Assembly: GCA_029378245.1 (NCBI GenBank)
Contig: JARKIF010000105.1
Location: 51,518 to 115,517, forward strand
From: Roridomyces roridus
Lineage: Eukaryota; Basidiomycota; Agaricomycetes; Agaricales; Mycenaceae
Length of the DNA: 64,000 nucleotides
Direction: 5' to 3'
The translations under genes were made by a program, and so were the position numbers. A model generated the notes under the pieces. The model searched no databases. It had not been told where the DNA came from and was given only the letters and a program-made list of their open reading frames with translations. Below, one piece after another: positions 11,301-23,944 of the stretch. The number at the start of each line of letters is the position of its first letter. Positions within the stretch are counted from its first letter, which is position 1.

Positions 11301-11825
11301 AAGGAAGCCGCCGACGGTGTACGCAATCTAGCTCCCGACACTGCTTCCTCTTTGCGCACAGTGACCTCGCCTGTTGAGATTGACCTAGCAGCGACGCCTC
11401 TGAGCGGTGTCTGGGGTGCCTTGGCGACTCCGCCGTATGGCGATACGAGGGGATTGAAGGGTGGTATTCCGACCATGCCCAAGTTTACAGGGCTTGCGAC
11501 GCCCGAGAAGAATCCGATGTCGATGGCGCTTTCGCATGAGGAGGTTGTTGTAGGGTGTGCGGATGGGAGTATTTAGTATGTGTTTCTCTTCTTTTCTTTC
11601 TTTCTCTTCTCGTTTCTTTCTTTTCTTCCTTTTGTTTCTTTGAGGGATAATGCTGATTCACCTTGTAGTGTGATGAGCTTCTCGGGATACGACTATGACA
11701 AGGCGGGTATGTCAACTTTTGGGGACGGTGAGGGTCCTGATGGGAATGGGTATCAGGAGATGCAGATGGAGAGTCGTGACGACGGGGATAGCGGATTCGA
11801 CGAGTCGATTCTTTCCCGGTCTTGA
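8373..11825 (+). CDS. F-box and WD40-repeat protein with Ser/Thr/Pro-rich tail
   Basis: 963 residues (computed) from eleven exons: 8373-8567, 8622-9450, 9501-9531, 9584-9704, 9754-9844, 9894-9965, 10015-10123, 10173-10203, 10252-11208, 11277-11575 and 11669-11825. Residues ~65-105 form a short coiled coil. An F-box of type [33 protein letters not shown] follows at ~170-230. WD40-type repeats then include [26 protein letters not shown] and [12 protein letters not shown]. The C-terminal third is low-complexity, with three 17-residue GTSPRGG repeats and many SP/TP sites. The plan resembles SCF substrate adaptors of the Cdc4/Met30 type, so a nuclear or cytoplasmic ubiquitin-ligase role is inferred. 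Exons of only 31 nt (9501-9531 and 10173-10203) occur. Confidence 0.85.
10426..10578 (+). repeat. Three 51-bp tandem repeats inside the F-box/WD40 gene
   Basis: Units start at 10426, 10477 and 10528. Each encodes 17 residues of type GTSPRGGxPVTSPxxxI. They lie in frame in the largest exon. Confidence 0.85.
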
Positions 11826-11845
11826 TGGACGAAACGTATTTATTC

Positions 11846-11868
11846 TCCCTCTCCCTCTCTCTCTCTCT
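11846..11868. repeat. CT microsatellite in the F-box gene 3' region
   Basis: An imperfect run of CT dinucleotides just after the stop at 11825. Confidence 0.6.
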
Positions 11869-12031
11869 ATCCTATCCTCGGACCCCTCGCGTCTCTTAGA
11901 ATCGTTGTGTATGCATGCTCTCTAACGTACTGTTTTTATCGAATTGAATTTGCGTTTCTGGTTACATTCATAATTCTCTCTCTATGATAATTCTTCTTTT
12001 TATTTCCTCCTTTTTCCTTTCCTTCTTTCCC

Positions 12032-13099
<1,068 letters not shown>

Positions 13100-13375
13100 G
13101 GTGGTGGGTGAAGAGAAAAGGTGCACTAACTTTGGCGCACGTTGCCATTATCTTATTCTAATCAGCACGCGAACACATGCTCAGCGGCCGTCGCGTCCAA
13201 GACGCGTCTATGGCGGTGGGAATAAATATATAAATTATTGCAGCGATACAGATCTAGAGTCGTCCCCTATATTATTACAAGTCTCGGTGTCTCCTCTTCA
13301 ATTTTTGATAATCTGCAAATCAAGAATCAGTCTCAGAAACGCAGACCCTCCAAGGAAGACTGACCATAAAGCAGC

Positions 13376-13675
13376 CTACAACGGCATGAATCGCGCATCG
13401 CGCTCCATAGGCGGGCAAACAGGCAACCGCCTCCGCTCCAAAGGCGAAGGCGAGCCCGAGCCCCGTCGGCGGCGGACTCGTTGAGCACTAGCCGCTACAC
13501 GAGCAAGCATCTCGATGGGAACCATGAGGTCCTCCAGTCTGTTAATGAACTCCTCCTCCCGCTCGAGCTCCTCGGGGGAGGAACGGCGGGTGACGGTGGT
13601 CTCTGTGGTGGTGACCATTACGCGGATTTCGTGGCCGGGGGAGACGGGGGAGCGGCGGGTGAAGAAGGAGAGCAT
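13376..13675 (-). CDS. Small hypothetical protein, 99 residues
   Basis: Single open frame from the ATG at 13675 to TAG at 13376. It starts MLSFFTRRSPVSPGHE, has an acidic-helical middle (SPEELEREEEFINRLEDLM) and a basic arginine-rich segment (RVRRRRGSG). No domain is recognised. Support comes from coding-like composition and from a TATA box about 100 bp upstream on the same strand. It could also be the 5' part of a longer spliced gene. Confidence 0.5.
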   Translation of the reverse strand: MLSFFTRRSPVSPGHEIRVMVTTTETTVTRRSSPEELEREEEFINRLEDLMVPIEMLARVAASAQRVRRRRGSGSPSPLERRRLPVCPPMERDARFMPL

Positions 13676-13777
13676 TGTCTGGTGATTGAGTAGTGTGGTC
13701 GGTAGTTGGGTAAATTGGTAGATTGGTGTGGGTAGAGGCGGTGGGTGTTTGGGACTTTGGGAGAAAATGACCACCCA

Positions 13778-13784
13778 TTTTATA
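13778..13784 (-). promoter_or_regulatory. TATA box for the small gene at 13,675
   Basis: TATAAAA on the minus strand, 103 bp before the ATG at 13675. Confidence 0.5.
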
Positions 13785-13973
13785 GGCTGAGCATCTGAGT
13801 CGGGGGCAGGCGGAATGGACGACTAGCCGCGAGACATTGGGCACTCTCCATTATCCGCTCCAGGCAGTGTTGATGAGACGTGGAGTAGAAAAGGAGACAC
13901 TCAGGAGAGATCAGCAGGAAGTATCTGAGGTAGTATGAGAGAGAGAAAGGAATGAATTCAAGCCTACTTCACA

Positions 13974-14870
13974 TTAAACGTTCAGTACTCCCTGCATAAC
14001 CTCCACCGCCTCGCCCTCCAACTCGATTTTCCTCACCTCCCCATCCTCGCCAATTTCGACCCTCACCCGAATCTCACTCCTCCTCCCCATCTCAACCCCC
14101 TGCACGATCTGAAACTCATGCACCCCCAACCCCTTTCGGCGTCCCAAAAATCCACCCAGGGCAGAGGCCGCAGAGCCCGTCGCAGGATCTTCCAACGCCG
14201 CATCGAACATCCTCGTCCTAACCCTCCCTCCATCCTCATAAAACGCATAAACACCCTGGAAGCCCACACCCCACTCACCCAACACCTCCTCCTTATTCGG
14301 AATCTCCAACCGCTGGGCATACGGCTGCATCCTCCCCAACGCGTCCTCCGATGCAAGCTCAAGCAGCAAGAACGTCATCCCCTTGACGATAGATGCACAC
14401 GCCTCGGCGCCCTCCCTCCCATTCACATAATCCGTATCCTTGAGTCCAGGTTGCTGCTTGACAGACCCGATCCTCTGTGGTGCATGTTCCTTGAAATCGA
14501 TGGGAACCTGAAGACGGGCACCACCAGAGTCCGTGCGCACGACGGGGATATCTCCTGCTTTGGTGCGCAGCGTCACGTTCTCGACTGTAGGTGATGCCTT
14601 TGAGAGCAGGTAGAATCCCGTCCCGACAGTCGGGTGGCCCGCAAACGGCAGTTCCTCCGTCGTCGTGAAGATGTCGATTACTGCAGGCACAGTATCCTCA
14701 TGGTGGAACACCGTCTCTGAGAAATTGAATTCCCGCGCGACGCGCTGCTTTTCGTCTTGTGTTAGCTTGATGGAGGGCGGGACGTGCACGATTGCGAGCG
14801 GATTTCCTATGTAGCGCGTCGAGGTGAAGACGTCTAGGGTCGTGAACTTGAGACGGTAGTCTGTGGCCAT
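13974..14870 (-). CDS. PhzF-family isomerase-like protein
   Basis: 298 residues, intronless. It belongs to the PhzF (phenazine-biosynthesis-like, diaminopimelate-epimerase fold) family: the N-terminus has DVFTSTRYIGNPLAIV, the catalytic-type Glu occurs in FNFSETVF, then ELPFAGHPTVGTGFYL, and the second half has DPATGSAASALGGFL. Length matches the family. In bacteria PhzF isomerises dihydro-3-hydroxyanthranilate; fungal members are of unknown substrate and phenazine synthesis is not implied. The absence of introns among intron-rich neighbours is common for this family and could reflect ancient transfer from bacteria (inference). Confidence 0.93.
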   Translation of the reverse strand: MATDYRLKFTTLDVFTSTRYIGNPLAIVHVPPSIKLTQDEKQRVAREFNFSETVFHHEDTVPAVIDIFTTTEELPFAGHPTVGTGFYLLSKASPTVENVTLRTKAGDIPVVRTDSGGARLQVPIDFKEHAPQRIGSVKQQPGLKDTDYVNGREGAEACASIVKGMTFLLLELASEDALGRMQPYAQRLEIPNKEEVLGEWGVGFQGVYAFYEDGGRVRTRMFDAALEDPATGSAASALGGFLGRRKGLGVHEFQIVQGVEMGRRSEIRVRVEIGEDGEVRKIELEGEAVEVMQGVLNV

Positions 14871-15047
14871 GGTGGTTGCGGGAGAGTATGAGTCATGGAA
14901 GTGCTTTGTGGGTAGCTACAAATATTTGCCCAGATGCTTCAAGCGCCAAAATGCGCTGTAACCCGCCCTCCAAGATAATTCGCCACCCTGCTCCAGGACT
15001 CCCAAAGCGCCAACTGCGCAGCAAGAATAATCTGCCGAACCTGCTCT

Positions 15048-16517
15048 TCAATCCTCCCAATCATACCGCAAAACCAAGTCAAGCAACGCAGGCACAACAA
15101 GAGGCTCCGCACACTCCCTCAACACATCCTCAAGAACGTCCTCCGCCATCCTCAACGCAGCGCGTTCCTCCTCGACGAGCACCGTCATCTGATTTACTTG
15201 CTCTGTCAAGCTGCTGAGGTCGGAGTTGGGCTCTGCGGCGACGTGTCAATACAATACCATCCTAGAGGAAGATTCAAGTCTCACCTGGTCGCTGAAGAAG
15301 AGCCTGAATCCCCATTCCCCTCCCCGCCTCCTCTCTCATCTGACTCCGTAGATCCCAATACCCACGCGTCAGCCTCGCCACCATATTCGCCTTCGTCTCC
15401 ATCTCCATCTCATTCTCATTCGGCAGCGGCAGCGGGGGCGTCGGTGGCAGAGCCGGTCCGTAGTAATCCGAATGCACGCTGGGGTTCTGGCCGTCTGGCG
15501 GGGACTCGGAGTAGATGATGGGTTTGGGAGGCTCGGGTTTCTGTGTAAATGTCAATTGAGTGTACTTCTTCCTCCCTCCCAGGAGCGGTGTTTACTTTGC
15601 GCTTCAATGAATTCGAGCTCTTCTTCTTCTTCAAGCCGTTCTTCTGCAGAGATATTTCAGATACCACGACTATCGCAGAGCAAGGGTACACGCACCTTGG
15701 ATTTGGACGTCTTCCGGTCGCGTGGATAGGACGAGACCGAGACTGAATCTTCGCTACTGTCCAGCCGCCGCCGCAAGGAGCGATAAGGTGGTGGTGAATC
15801 TCTCGTAAACGAATTCTCTCGATCACGTCGGCGAGGCGGAGGCGAGAGTGATCGATTATTGTGTCGTTGTTGTTGGAATGGGCTCTCGAGCTCGGGACGC
15901 CAGGTAAACGGATCCGGGGCCGCCGGAATTGGGATTGGGATTATTGGGTGAAAGGGCAGCCTCACGGTCTTCGACACCTCGAGCTCCATCTCCTCTCTGT
16001 ATGTCGTCGTCCATCCGTCCGGCACAGAACAAGTCAAGAAGAGAGGGAATGAGACTCACATGAAACACTCTGCTTTCAATAATCTCGTTTCTGGCGTGTC
16101 TTTAAGCTTGTACGATTTGCGATGGGACGGGCCGTGTCCGTGCATTCTCAGCTCATGTTCTTCGAAAAGCGTAAGGTCGAATCGGTCGATGACGATACTG
16201 TAGAGGTGCTGCCAGGCATCGGCATTCGTCTTCCCCCAAAACGAGAGGAAAGGAAGGAAAAGTACCGAATTTTGACGCGTACTGTAGAAAAACTCAATAC
16301 CGTCTCTCGTGGGGACGTTGATGTGAGCCCTGGGTGGATGAGGGAGCTTGAAGCGATTTAGGTCGGAGCGCAAGCCGCGGGCGACGCGGTCGAGGTCTAG
16401 TCCGAGGCCGAGGGAGTAGATGATTTCGGCTTGCGCGGGGGTGTAGGTTACGATGATGCTTAGCGTGTGTGTGGGATGTCGACTGTGGCCAGTGGATTTG
16501 GAGAAAGAGAAAGACAT
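15048..16517 (-). CDS. Hypothetical coiled-coil protein (family shared with 26,549 and 27,933 genes)
   Basis: 415 residues (computed) in five exons: 16517-16060, 15996-15696, 15643-15596, 15540-15285 and 15232-15048. N-terminal ~150 residues are unrecognised (MSFSFSKSTGHSRH..). The middle is Arg/Ser/Pro-rich with a Lys-rich exon 3 (KKNGLKKKKSSNSLKRK), possibly a nuclear signal. The last exon is a short coiled coil ending in DVLRECAEPLVVPALL. That ending, the phase-1 intron before it and the 185-nt last exon recur in the gene at 26,549-27,764, and the motif recurs at 27,933-29,978. Past the stop another frame is open to 14,939, so a different 3' splice is possible. Function is unknown. Confidence 0.65.
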
Positions 16518-16811
16518 GGGGTGATCATGAGAGTGTTGCCTTTCTGGGATGTTTGTGTTTTGTCCTCGGCCGCGGCCGTCATCCTCTTCCGGACCGGACG
16601 CTCTCCAGGACTGTTTCTATCAGATAACATTCGACCCTCGTAACTCCTCGTAACTCCACATCCCAAAGTATAACGAACAGAGCCGCTGCGCAGCGTCCGT
16701 ATGACGTTTTTTATCGTTGTAAATTATCTGGGATGAGAAAAGAGGTCACAGATGCGAGGTTTCATTGAGCCCTTACCGCGTTTCCCTTCCGAGGTCAGTT
16801 AGTGCAATCAC

Positions 16812-16844
16812 GAGGTTTGAGGTCTGAGGTCTGAGGTCTGAGGT
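16812..16844. repeat. Short tandem repeat GAGGTYT
   Basis: A 7-bp unit repeated about 4.5 times; the first unit is GAGGTTT, the rest GAGGTCT. Confidence 0.85.
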
Positions 16845-17445
16845 ACGTACTTCCGATATAGATCACGGATCATTGACAGGCATCGCAACGCGGACAAATT
16901 CAAGATTTGCTTCCGTTTCGCCACCATCCACTGCCAGTGGCCATGCATTGATGCCTCAAAGTGTTCCGCAACGAGCTACCTACGTCCCCTCGGGGGCGGG
17001 GAATACCCGCGGCATAAACTCTCATACGCCTCCATGGATCCAACTGCAATCTTCGACCACTCGGACAGACCCGGAGACTCGACTCTGACTGGACTCCGAG
17101 CTAATCATCTGCTGCCTGGGGCCGACAATCTCACCGACGCAGGACCGCTTTCGGCAGGTTTTTGGGGAAGTCTCCCTCCATCCGCTCCCCATCGTGCCGA
17201 GAGCCGGTCGTCAATGTGATATCAGAAAGCCTGGCGTGGACTCGGGCCATGCCTGGGTTGCCACCTCCTCTGTCTAGATTGGCCCTCTATAGTGGCCGCG
17301 TGTCCAGTCTAGGAGCGTGTCGGGTGTGTGGACAATTGATGAGGATGCCTTTCTTACTTGGTGTACAACTCAATTCGGATACTTACCTCTGCGTGCTGGC
17401 TCCCATATGTCTGTAGATATCCTTCATGTCAATAGATTGATGGAG

Positions 17446-17465
17446 TCTCTCTCTCTCTCTCTCTC
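17446..17465. repeat. CT dinucleotide microsatellite
   Basis: About ten CT units in an otherwise unique region. Confidence 0.9.
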
Positions 17466-17768
17466 ATCCCGTGCTACTTTCTTCAGTCTGAGGGCTCTAT
17501 GTATCCTGCTCTTGCATTCTCCTTCGGCCAACTAACAACAGGTCCGACACATTGTGCCAGCGGCTCCGAGCCACACAAGTAGCCTGGCAAGAATTTCTCA
17601 GGTATTTTGTTCCGCCCAATCAAACCATGACGGAGAATGCACAGTATCACCCAAACCTCTTGGGCAAAATGCCCGTCGCACCCATGAAGAAATGTTTTCT
17701 CCTCTCTCATTTGAAGCAGCTTCTGATGGCCGACCTAATCCATTATCCAACACACCCGATGGCACGCG

Positions 17769-18031
17769 CTGCCCGTGTACAATTGCAAGACCTCGCCGTG
17801 CCTCTCGGACTTGGCGCAAGTCTGGAACGAGATTCCCGAGGCCCTGGAACTGGGGCTGTCGACATGCTCCTCATCCTCGCCAGTGGTGTATTGACGGCAA
17901 ATTCAATGACATTCATGCCGTCGATATACTTCGGGAATGGGGGGTGTGTTGAGCGAAGACCCAATTAATATGGGCTCTTGGCTGAAGACTTTAGAAGTGT
18001 TGCCAGCGGGGAGACAGTGTCAGGGGGAATG
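17769..18031 (+). pseudogene. Orphan 3' exons of an unrecognised gene
   Basis: An open frame of 41 codons containing CLSDLAQVWNEIPEALELG can be spliced through a 66-nt GT..AG intron to a second exon reading EDPINMGSWLKTLEVLPAG, ending in TGA at about 18,031. Both halves read like real protein. Upstream, a TAA at 17,736 blocks the frame and no acceptor lies between it and the exon. The neighbouring frame upstream (SFEAASDGRPNPLSNTPDGT) would join after a one-base shift. I therefore read it as the 3' end of a frameshifted gene. The family is not recognised. Confidence 0.4.
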
Positions 18032-19126
18032 AGGCGCAGATCCGTGATTATGATTTTCTTTAAACAAGACAACTTTCACATGCTTGTGTTCTTCCTTGTC
18101 TCAAGTTCTGGCTTTTGCTTCGGGCGACATGTTATTGGAATTTAGGCGGGAAAAGATGTATCTTATTCATTAGGGGAAAGAAACCACTCGGCTTGATTCA
18201 AGCGGGTCAACGGCAGCTTTTGCACAACTTGTACCCGCCTTTTGCGAGCCTGAGGCACAGGATCAGTGTAAGATAGGCTAGTCAGTGAGCGAGGGCTCCT
18301 CACCTTATTTAGTCAAGTCGCTCGGCAACAGGATCTACTTTTGGAGCAATGGATTGTTGCCGTACTCGGCAATGTGGTCCGATCACTGGATCATATTGTG
18401 CAGGCCATTATAGCCGAGCCGGATCATGGCGGATGCCCTCTTCAACCTGAAACTTCAATCCTCTGAGTGAAACCTATCTGAATCCCGTCGACAAAGTACT
18501 TACATAAATTGTATTTGATATCCTCAGAGCACACGAACTCGCATGGTGTATGACCTGTGACCTCGGTGTTCAACGTTCAACCTGTCAAAGACCTTCCGCC
18601 CTCGTTGCTCCGATCATCAAAATCGCGCGACCTGGGTGCTCAAACTTTCAAAATTCTGCGACCTCGGGCTAAAACTGCACATTGCACACTGTGCTGATAA
18701 TATTCAACGAAAACAACTGTTATACGTCCGGCTCTCGTGCGGTTACTATCTGTCCCGAACTTGGCACCGGCCGGGCCATCCACTGCCATCTAGCAGCTCT
18801 CTCAGGTCAATCCATCTGCACCTGCCTGTTCGCATCCTGCTTGTTCGCATCCCATTGCTTTGCGGCCCATCTGCTCTATGCATCTTTTTCGCCGCTATTT
18901 CCGAGCCCGAGTCTCCATAGCGAAAACCGAAATAAAAAGTCACCAAAATAAGGACGCGATTCAGGGCAGGTCTCCACGCATCACATGCATAAATATAGCA
19001 CAAAAGAGCCACGGCCGCGTTTTTTCTTTGGATTGCACACGTATCTCGCACGAGCGTCATAAGACCCACCTTCCCTTTCCAGCCCCGGTGCTGCGCACCG
19101 CACTCTCTCTCTCTCCTTCCTCCACC

Positions 19127-21165
19127 ATGCTGCTGCTCACCACACTACTCCTCCCTGCGTTAACGTTGTGTGTAGCAGAAACCGTCAACATCCCACTCAC
19201 GCGACGGGCGCCCGCTCGGAGGCGGACGGGCGAGGACATTTTCGCGGCAGGACGTCGCGCTCGTGCGCGCTATGGGTTTTCGCCGGCAGCAACAACAACG
19301 AGGCGCCGACGGGCCAGCGCGACTAGTTTTTCTGTGATCAATCAGGTCGGTGACCCGTGTGCTTAGATTGGGGTTAATGGAGCTAACAGCGGACTTGCAG
19401 CAAGGGGACAGTAGTTACCTCGGACAAGTCTCGATTGGCACACCGTACGTTTTCTCGCTCTTGTATAGAGACATTCGAGAGCTGACGAGATGCGCAAGAC
19501 CGCAAGCGTTCACCGTGATCCTCGACACGGGGTCTTCCGATCTCTTTGTCCTGGACACCTCATGTGATCAATGCAGCAGCGGAGGCCCCGTATTCGACGC
19601 GACCAAATCATCCAGCTTCCAACAGACGAGTAACCAACCCACCGAGATTGATTATGGCTCTGGGAGCGTTGCGGGCTTTGTCGCATCCGATACTGTCACA
19701 ATGGGGTCATTTTCAACACAGTCTCAAGGATTCCGTACGCCCTCCCTTCCCTTCCCTCCTTTTACATCTCGACTCACTCACCTTCCCCCAGTCATAGCCG
19801 AACAAATCACCCAAGGCCTCATCGCAGGCAACGTCTCGGGCCTCATCGGCCTCGCCTTTGAAGCCCTCGCCGAAACGCAAGCCACGCCATTCTGGCAGTC
19901 CCTGATCAACAGCAACCAACTTTCCTCACCCGAGATGGCGTTCCAACTCACACGCTCGACGAGTCTGGATGACGTTCCCGGGGGCACGTTCACCCTTGGA
20001 GGCACAGACTCGTCGCTCTTCACTGGAGACATTGAATTCCACAACCTCGAAGGGGCGTCGACGCCCGCGTTTTGGCAGCTGTCTCTCTCAGGTGCGTTGC
20101 GTGAAATCTCTGCGTCTAATTGGAATACTTTTTTGATCGTTTGTTTGTTTATTCTAGGACTGACTGTGCAAGGCCAGTCGATCCAAATTAGCACCGGCAA
20201 CTCGGCGCTGGCCGCCATCGACACTGGCACAACGGCAATCGGCGGGCCGTCGGATGATGTTGCAGCGTTCTGGAAGGCCGTCCCTGATGCGGCTCCCGCG
20301 CGCGGCCAAGGCTCGGAGGGGTTCTTTACCTTCCGTGCGTTCTCATTTCTTTGCTTCTGCTTTTGGTTGAATAAAAATAAAATAAAATGCAGCTTGTTCA
20401 ACCACTATCACGGCAACCATGTCTTTCGGGGGCCAACAATGGGCTATCAACCCTACGGATATGAACCTCGGACCTCTCACGGAGGGCAGTGACCAGTGTG
20501 TTGGAGCCTTGTTTGATATCAGCCTTGGCGCCAACACCGACGGGTCGACGCCCAGCTGGGTTGTCGGGGATACATTCTTGGTGTGTTCAAATTCATCTTT
20601 CCCTTCATCGAACCAAAAAAAATTCAACTGGTTTTAGAAAAACGTCTACTCGGTCTTCCGACAATCCCCACTCTCAGTCGGCTTCGCCCAGCTCTCCGGT
20701 GCAAGCTCAGGCTCCGGCTCCGGGTCATCCGACTCCTCCGGCTCGCCCTCCTCGGCAAAGCTCCCCGACAGCCCCGGGCTACCTACTTCTGCGGGTGCGT
20801 CTGCGTCTGCTGCATCCAAGCCCGGGCCCTCGTTGACGTTTGGACGATCCTCCGCCGCTCCTAAAAACCCAACCCCAACCCCAATTGCTGGTTCCTCTGA
20901 TTCATCCTTACCCACTCCCACTCCGCCGACTGTGTCTACGCCGACGGCAGGCTCGGGCACTAGCGCTAACGATCCGTTCCAGACTTCCGGTGCGTCTCCT
21001 TCTTTGCTTTGTTCATTTGGATGAGGACTAACGCCGGTATATCATATTATATTAGCTGGCAACGGCGGAGCTGGCAACGCAGCCCAATCTTTGACTCCGA
21101 GCGCGCCGCTCAAAATCGCCATGTCGTTCCTGTGTTTCGTCGCAGCGCTCCTTACTTATATGTGA
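19127..21165 (+). CDS. Pepsin-like aspartic protease, GPI-anchored
   Basis: 541 residues (computed) from eight exons: 19127-19345, 19401-19444, 19499-19734, 19792-20091, 20158-20334, 20393-20580, 20638-20989 and 21056-21165. There is a signal peptide (MLLLTTLLLPALTLCVAE) and a basic propeptide ending in RRRR, a likely Kex2 site. The A1-family core has both catalytic motifs, ILDTGSSD and AIDTGTT; the flap region is YGSGSVAGF, and the end of the core reads WVVGDTFLKNVYSVF. A ~130-residue Ser/Thr/Pro/Gly linker and a hydrophobic C-terminus (FLCFVAALLTYM) after small residues fit a GPI signal. It is probably a cell-surface protease of the yapsin/polyporopepsin type. Splicing of intron 2 creates the IGTPPQAF sequence. 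Confidence 0.93.
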
Positions 21166-21526
21166 TTCGATTCCGAGTCGGATTGACGCTGAATGACTGA
21201 ATGTTGTATACACGCCCGCTTGTATTATACTAAGTATCGGAAGAATACCTCGATACGGTGACGGGCCCTCAGCAGTAAAAGATTTCTAACTTTAACCAGT
21301 GAGCGCGGCCTATGTTTAAATCATCCCTGTTTCCATCCATCTGCATACAACTGACAGATACATCCGCGGCGCTAAGCGACTGCTGCCAACAAACATCTTT
21401 CAGTTTTGCAAAGTTCAACAATTCAACCAGTACCTAAATTACAACCTGTGGTATGTATACATAACATACTTTTCTCCGCGATCACCAGGATCTTGAATGA
21501 ACGAACCCATATTGTACAGACGCCGA
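21166..21526. other. Convergent intergenic region
   Basis: Between the protease (+) and the membrane protein (-), both ending here. Nothing beyond presumed 3' ends is seen. Confidence 0.5.
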
Positions 21527-23176
21527 TCATGGTGCACGATACTCGGGCGGCGGCACCAGCTCAGAGTCCTCTTGATCTCGAGCTGGCTCCCTTCGATCGA
21601 TACGTTGCGCGATGAGCTCGATTATCCTGTCCATGTCTACCCCCGGTGGGAGCCCAGCTGTTGGGGACGAAGCCTGCGTTGTCGTCGACTCGGCGCCGCT
21701 CTGAGATTGAGATTGAGATTGAGTCGGAGGGGGAGGCGCGTTAAGGTTGGGAGCTGAGAGCTTTCCAATTCTACCCCGTCGTGGGCTAGTGATCGTAGCA
21801 CCCGCGGCCGTGGATACAGTCAAACTTGAAGCTGCCGCCGTAGAAGGGACCTCGCTTGCTTGGCTCGGAGTCGAAAAGACCAAACCTGCCTTTGTACTCC
21901 ATTCCGATTCTGGCTCATCTCACCCGCTCGAGGCAAGTCCAATGGCAACGGATCCACCCTCTGTGTCTCCGCATCACCGGACACTCGCCTCCTCATCCGC
22001 GCCACTTGCGTGTACAACCACCATATCAGGAGGAGGAGCAGGACCACGCCTACGATGGGTCCTATTATCGCTCCGACGTTTACTTTGGTTTTGCTCTTGC
22101 TGTGTGCTGGTGGATTTGAAGTCGGCGGCCTGTAAATAAATAAATCAACCATCAGTAAGTTCAAGAAATTCAACAAACCACGCACGCAGAGACGTCGTCC
22201 AACTGATACGCAACGACCCGACTCAACGTAAACTTGGCACCCCCCGAGCTGAGATTCGTCGCATTCACCTTATGCGTCGTATTCCCATTCATCCCAGCTT
22301 CGAAATAAATGAGTGTGTCCCCGACGGGCCAGTTCGTGCTCCCGTTAAAGGTCTGTGGAGCCTTGTCGTCGATTGCCTACATGCATTGAATTCTCAATGA
22401 TTTTCAGTTCCAGTGGCACGACTGCGCAACTTACGACAGAATACAACCCATGTCCGAAATTCGTCGACGCATACAACGCCACCGCAACCGTACTCACAGG
22501 AAGCTGCATAGTAAACCCCGAGCCCACGCTGAGCGTCTGATGAAATGGAAGCGATACGCTCGAGTTGGGGACACCCTGGGCGGTGGAGGTCGTCCACGAG
22601 CCATAGTACTCCAGCGCCGAGTCTGCGTTGTCGACGATTTTGGGCGTGGGGCTGCTGGTTGTGGAATCGGTCACGATGGCTGAGCCGAATTGGAGCACTT
22701 GGCTTGAATTGGATGGTTTTGCGGTGAGTGTAACGGAATGGTCATCCTCCGTTAACGCGGTATTCGAGTAGAGCAACCCAGATGTCGGAGAAAATGAATG
22801 AACAGTGCCGTCCAACGTGATATCATACGACGCGTTGGAGGAACCGTACAAGTACACCGCGTTACCTGTATCCTCTCAATAAAAACGAAGAAGAAGAAGA
22901 AAATCGTTCAATTTTCGCACCATGAAAACCCAGAGTGACCTGCCCCCCGGACAAGGATGTAACATGGAACGAATCGCCTTGGCCACTCTCCCCCGTCTGC
23001 GTATTGAACCCAGACGAGGTGTAGAACACTTGCCAGCCATTTTGCGCGCTGGACCCATCGGCTAAATTTATCGTTGCGGTGAATTTTGGTTGATAGGCTC
23101 GAGATGAACGCGTACCGTAGGGATGATAGGAGAGAATAGGACTTGTGTCGTTCACTGTAAAGTTCCACAAGGACAT
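21527..23176 (-). CDS. Single-pass membrane protein with Thr/Ser-rich ectodomain
   Basis: 480 residues (computed) in five exons: 23176-22921, 22865-22435, 22376-22186, 22129-21924 and 21885-21527. The ~300-residue N-terminal part starts NFTVNDTSPILSYHPYG, is rich in N-glycosylation sequons and has two jelly-roll-like halves (VYLYGSSNASYDITLDG is typical). One transmembrane helix (VGAIIGPIVGVVLLLLLIWW) follows, then a basic stop-transfer and a low-complexity cytoplasmic tail with QSQSQSQS. This is a common expanded Agaricomycete architecture without known function; sensing or adhesion is inference. No N-terminal signal peptide is visible, as is usual for the family. The last intron is only 38 nt but restores the frame. 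Confidence 0.8.
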
Positions 23177-23944
23177 GGAAGAAGGTAAGGAAGGAAGGAA
23201 TGCAGTCCCGTCACAAGGCTTAGGAAAGAGCTGTAGAGAGAGAGCAGTGATGGCGTTTCGAGTCTTGACAGAAGATCTTCGACGAAAGTGGAGTCATTCA
23301 ATTGCCCCCGGTTATGGATATAGTTTGCCGCTCGGAGAAAACCACGCGCCGAAAGTTACCGCGCATCGACACCCAGGACCCGAGTTCGGCGATCGCCCAT
23401 TGTACTAGGTCTGAGTAGGAACGACCTGAGCCACACAGGTACGGAGAAAAAGGTACTGCAGACTATAGCGTCATCGTCGATCGAATCCGTTCGGGACTCC
23501 GCAGGGGAATGAAGGACGCAGGAGGTGATGGTGATGGTACGGAAACAAGATGCGTTTCAAACTCCGACTATTACTCATGGTTCGATCTCAATAATTTCCA
23601 ACTTCAACATGCCATGATGCCGAATTCATCTCTGATCACTGGTGTCACTCGCCCGTTGTACTTTACTTTAGTGTGTTCGCTCAATTGTCGCCCAAGGGAA
23701 GAAAATACGCGTAGCTTGGAATATCTACGGTAGGCAAACCGTGACGATCTGCTCTGTTGAACTCACCGGGCTCCAGCCCAACGAAGGAATCAACTTTCAA
23801 GCTCAAGCACGCCATCTGCGACTGTACGCCCTTTTTCAGTCAAAATACTCGTGCTGGGGATTACGGTCGGTAAATCTATTCGACTTTTACACGCTTACTA
23901 TTTGAGAGTCGTACTGAGCAGAATTTCAACTATCTTTTATACCC
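23177..23944. other. Intergenic region with a dispersed repeat
   Basis: Promoter side of the membrane protein gene and 3' side of the carboxypeptidase. Contains the repeat copy at 23,455-23,625; otherwise nothing recognised. Confidence 0.5.
23455..23625 (+). repeat. Dispersed repeat, copy 1 (direct copy at 26,436)
   Basis: Shares CTGCAGACTATAGCGTCATC, then GGTACGGAAA, TTCGATCTCAAT and TTCAACTTCAACATGCC plus TGATGCCGAATT, in the same order with 26,436-26,545. The spacer in copy 1 is longer. The two copies flank the S10 carboxypeptidase gene in direct orientation. Confidence 0.7.

Larger units (their letters stand above)
16518..19126. other. Gene-poor interval with decayed coding traces
   Basis: 2.6 kb without a model I can defend. 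It holds a heptanucleotide repeat (16,812-16,844), a CT microsatellite (17,446-17,465) and protein-like but broken open stretches around 17,030-17,280 and 17,310-17,420, plus a better candidate at 17,769-18,031 listed separately. A TATA-like ATAAATATA near 18,988 may belong to the protease gene. Confidence 0.5.

Noticed and set aside
13974..14870. Phenazine biosynthetic cluster
   Set aside because: PhzF homologues are widespread in fungi without phenazines, and no other phz-type gene is nearby.
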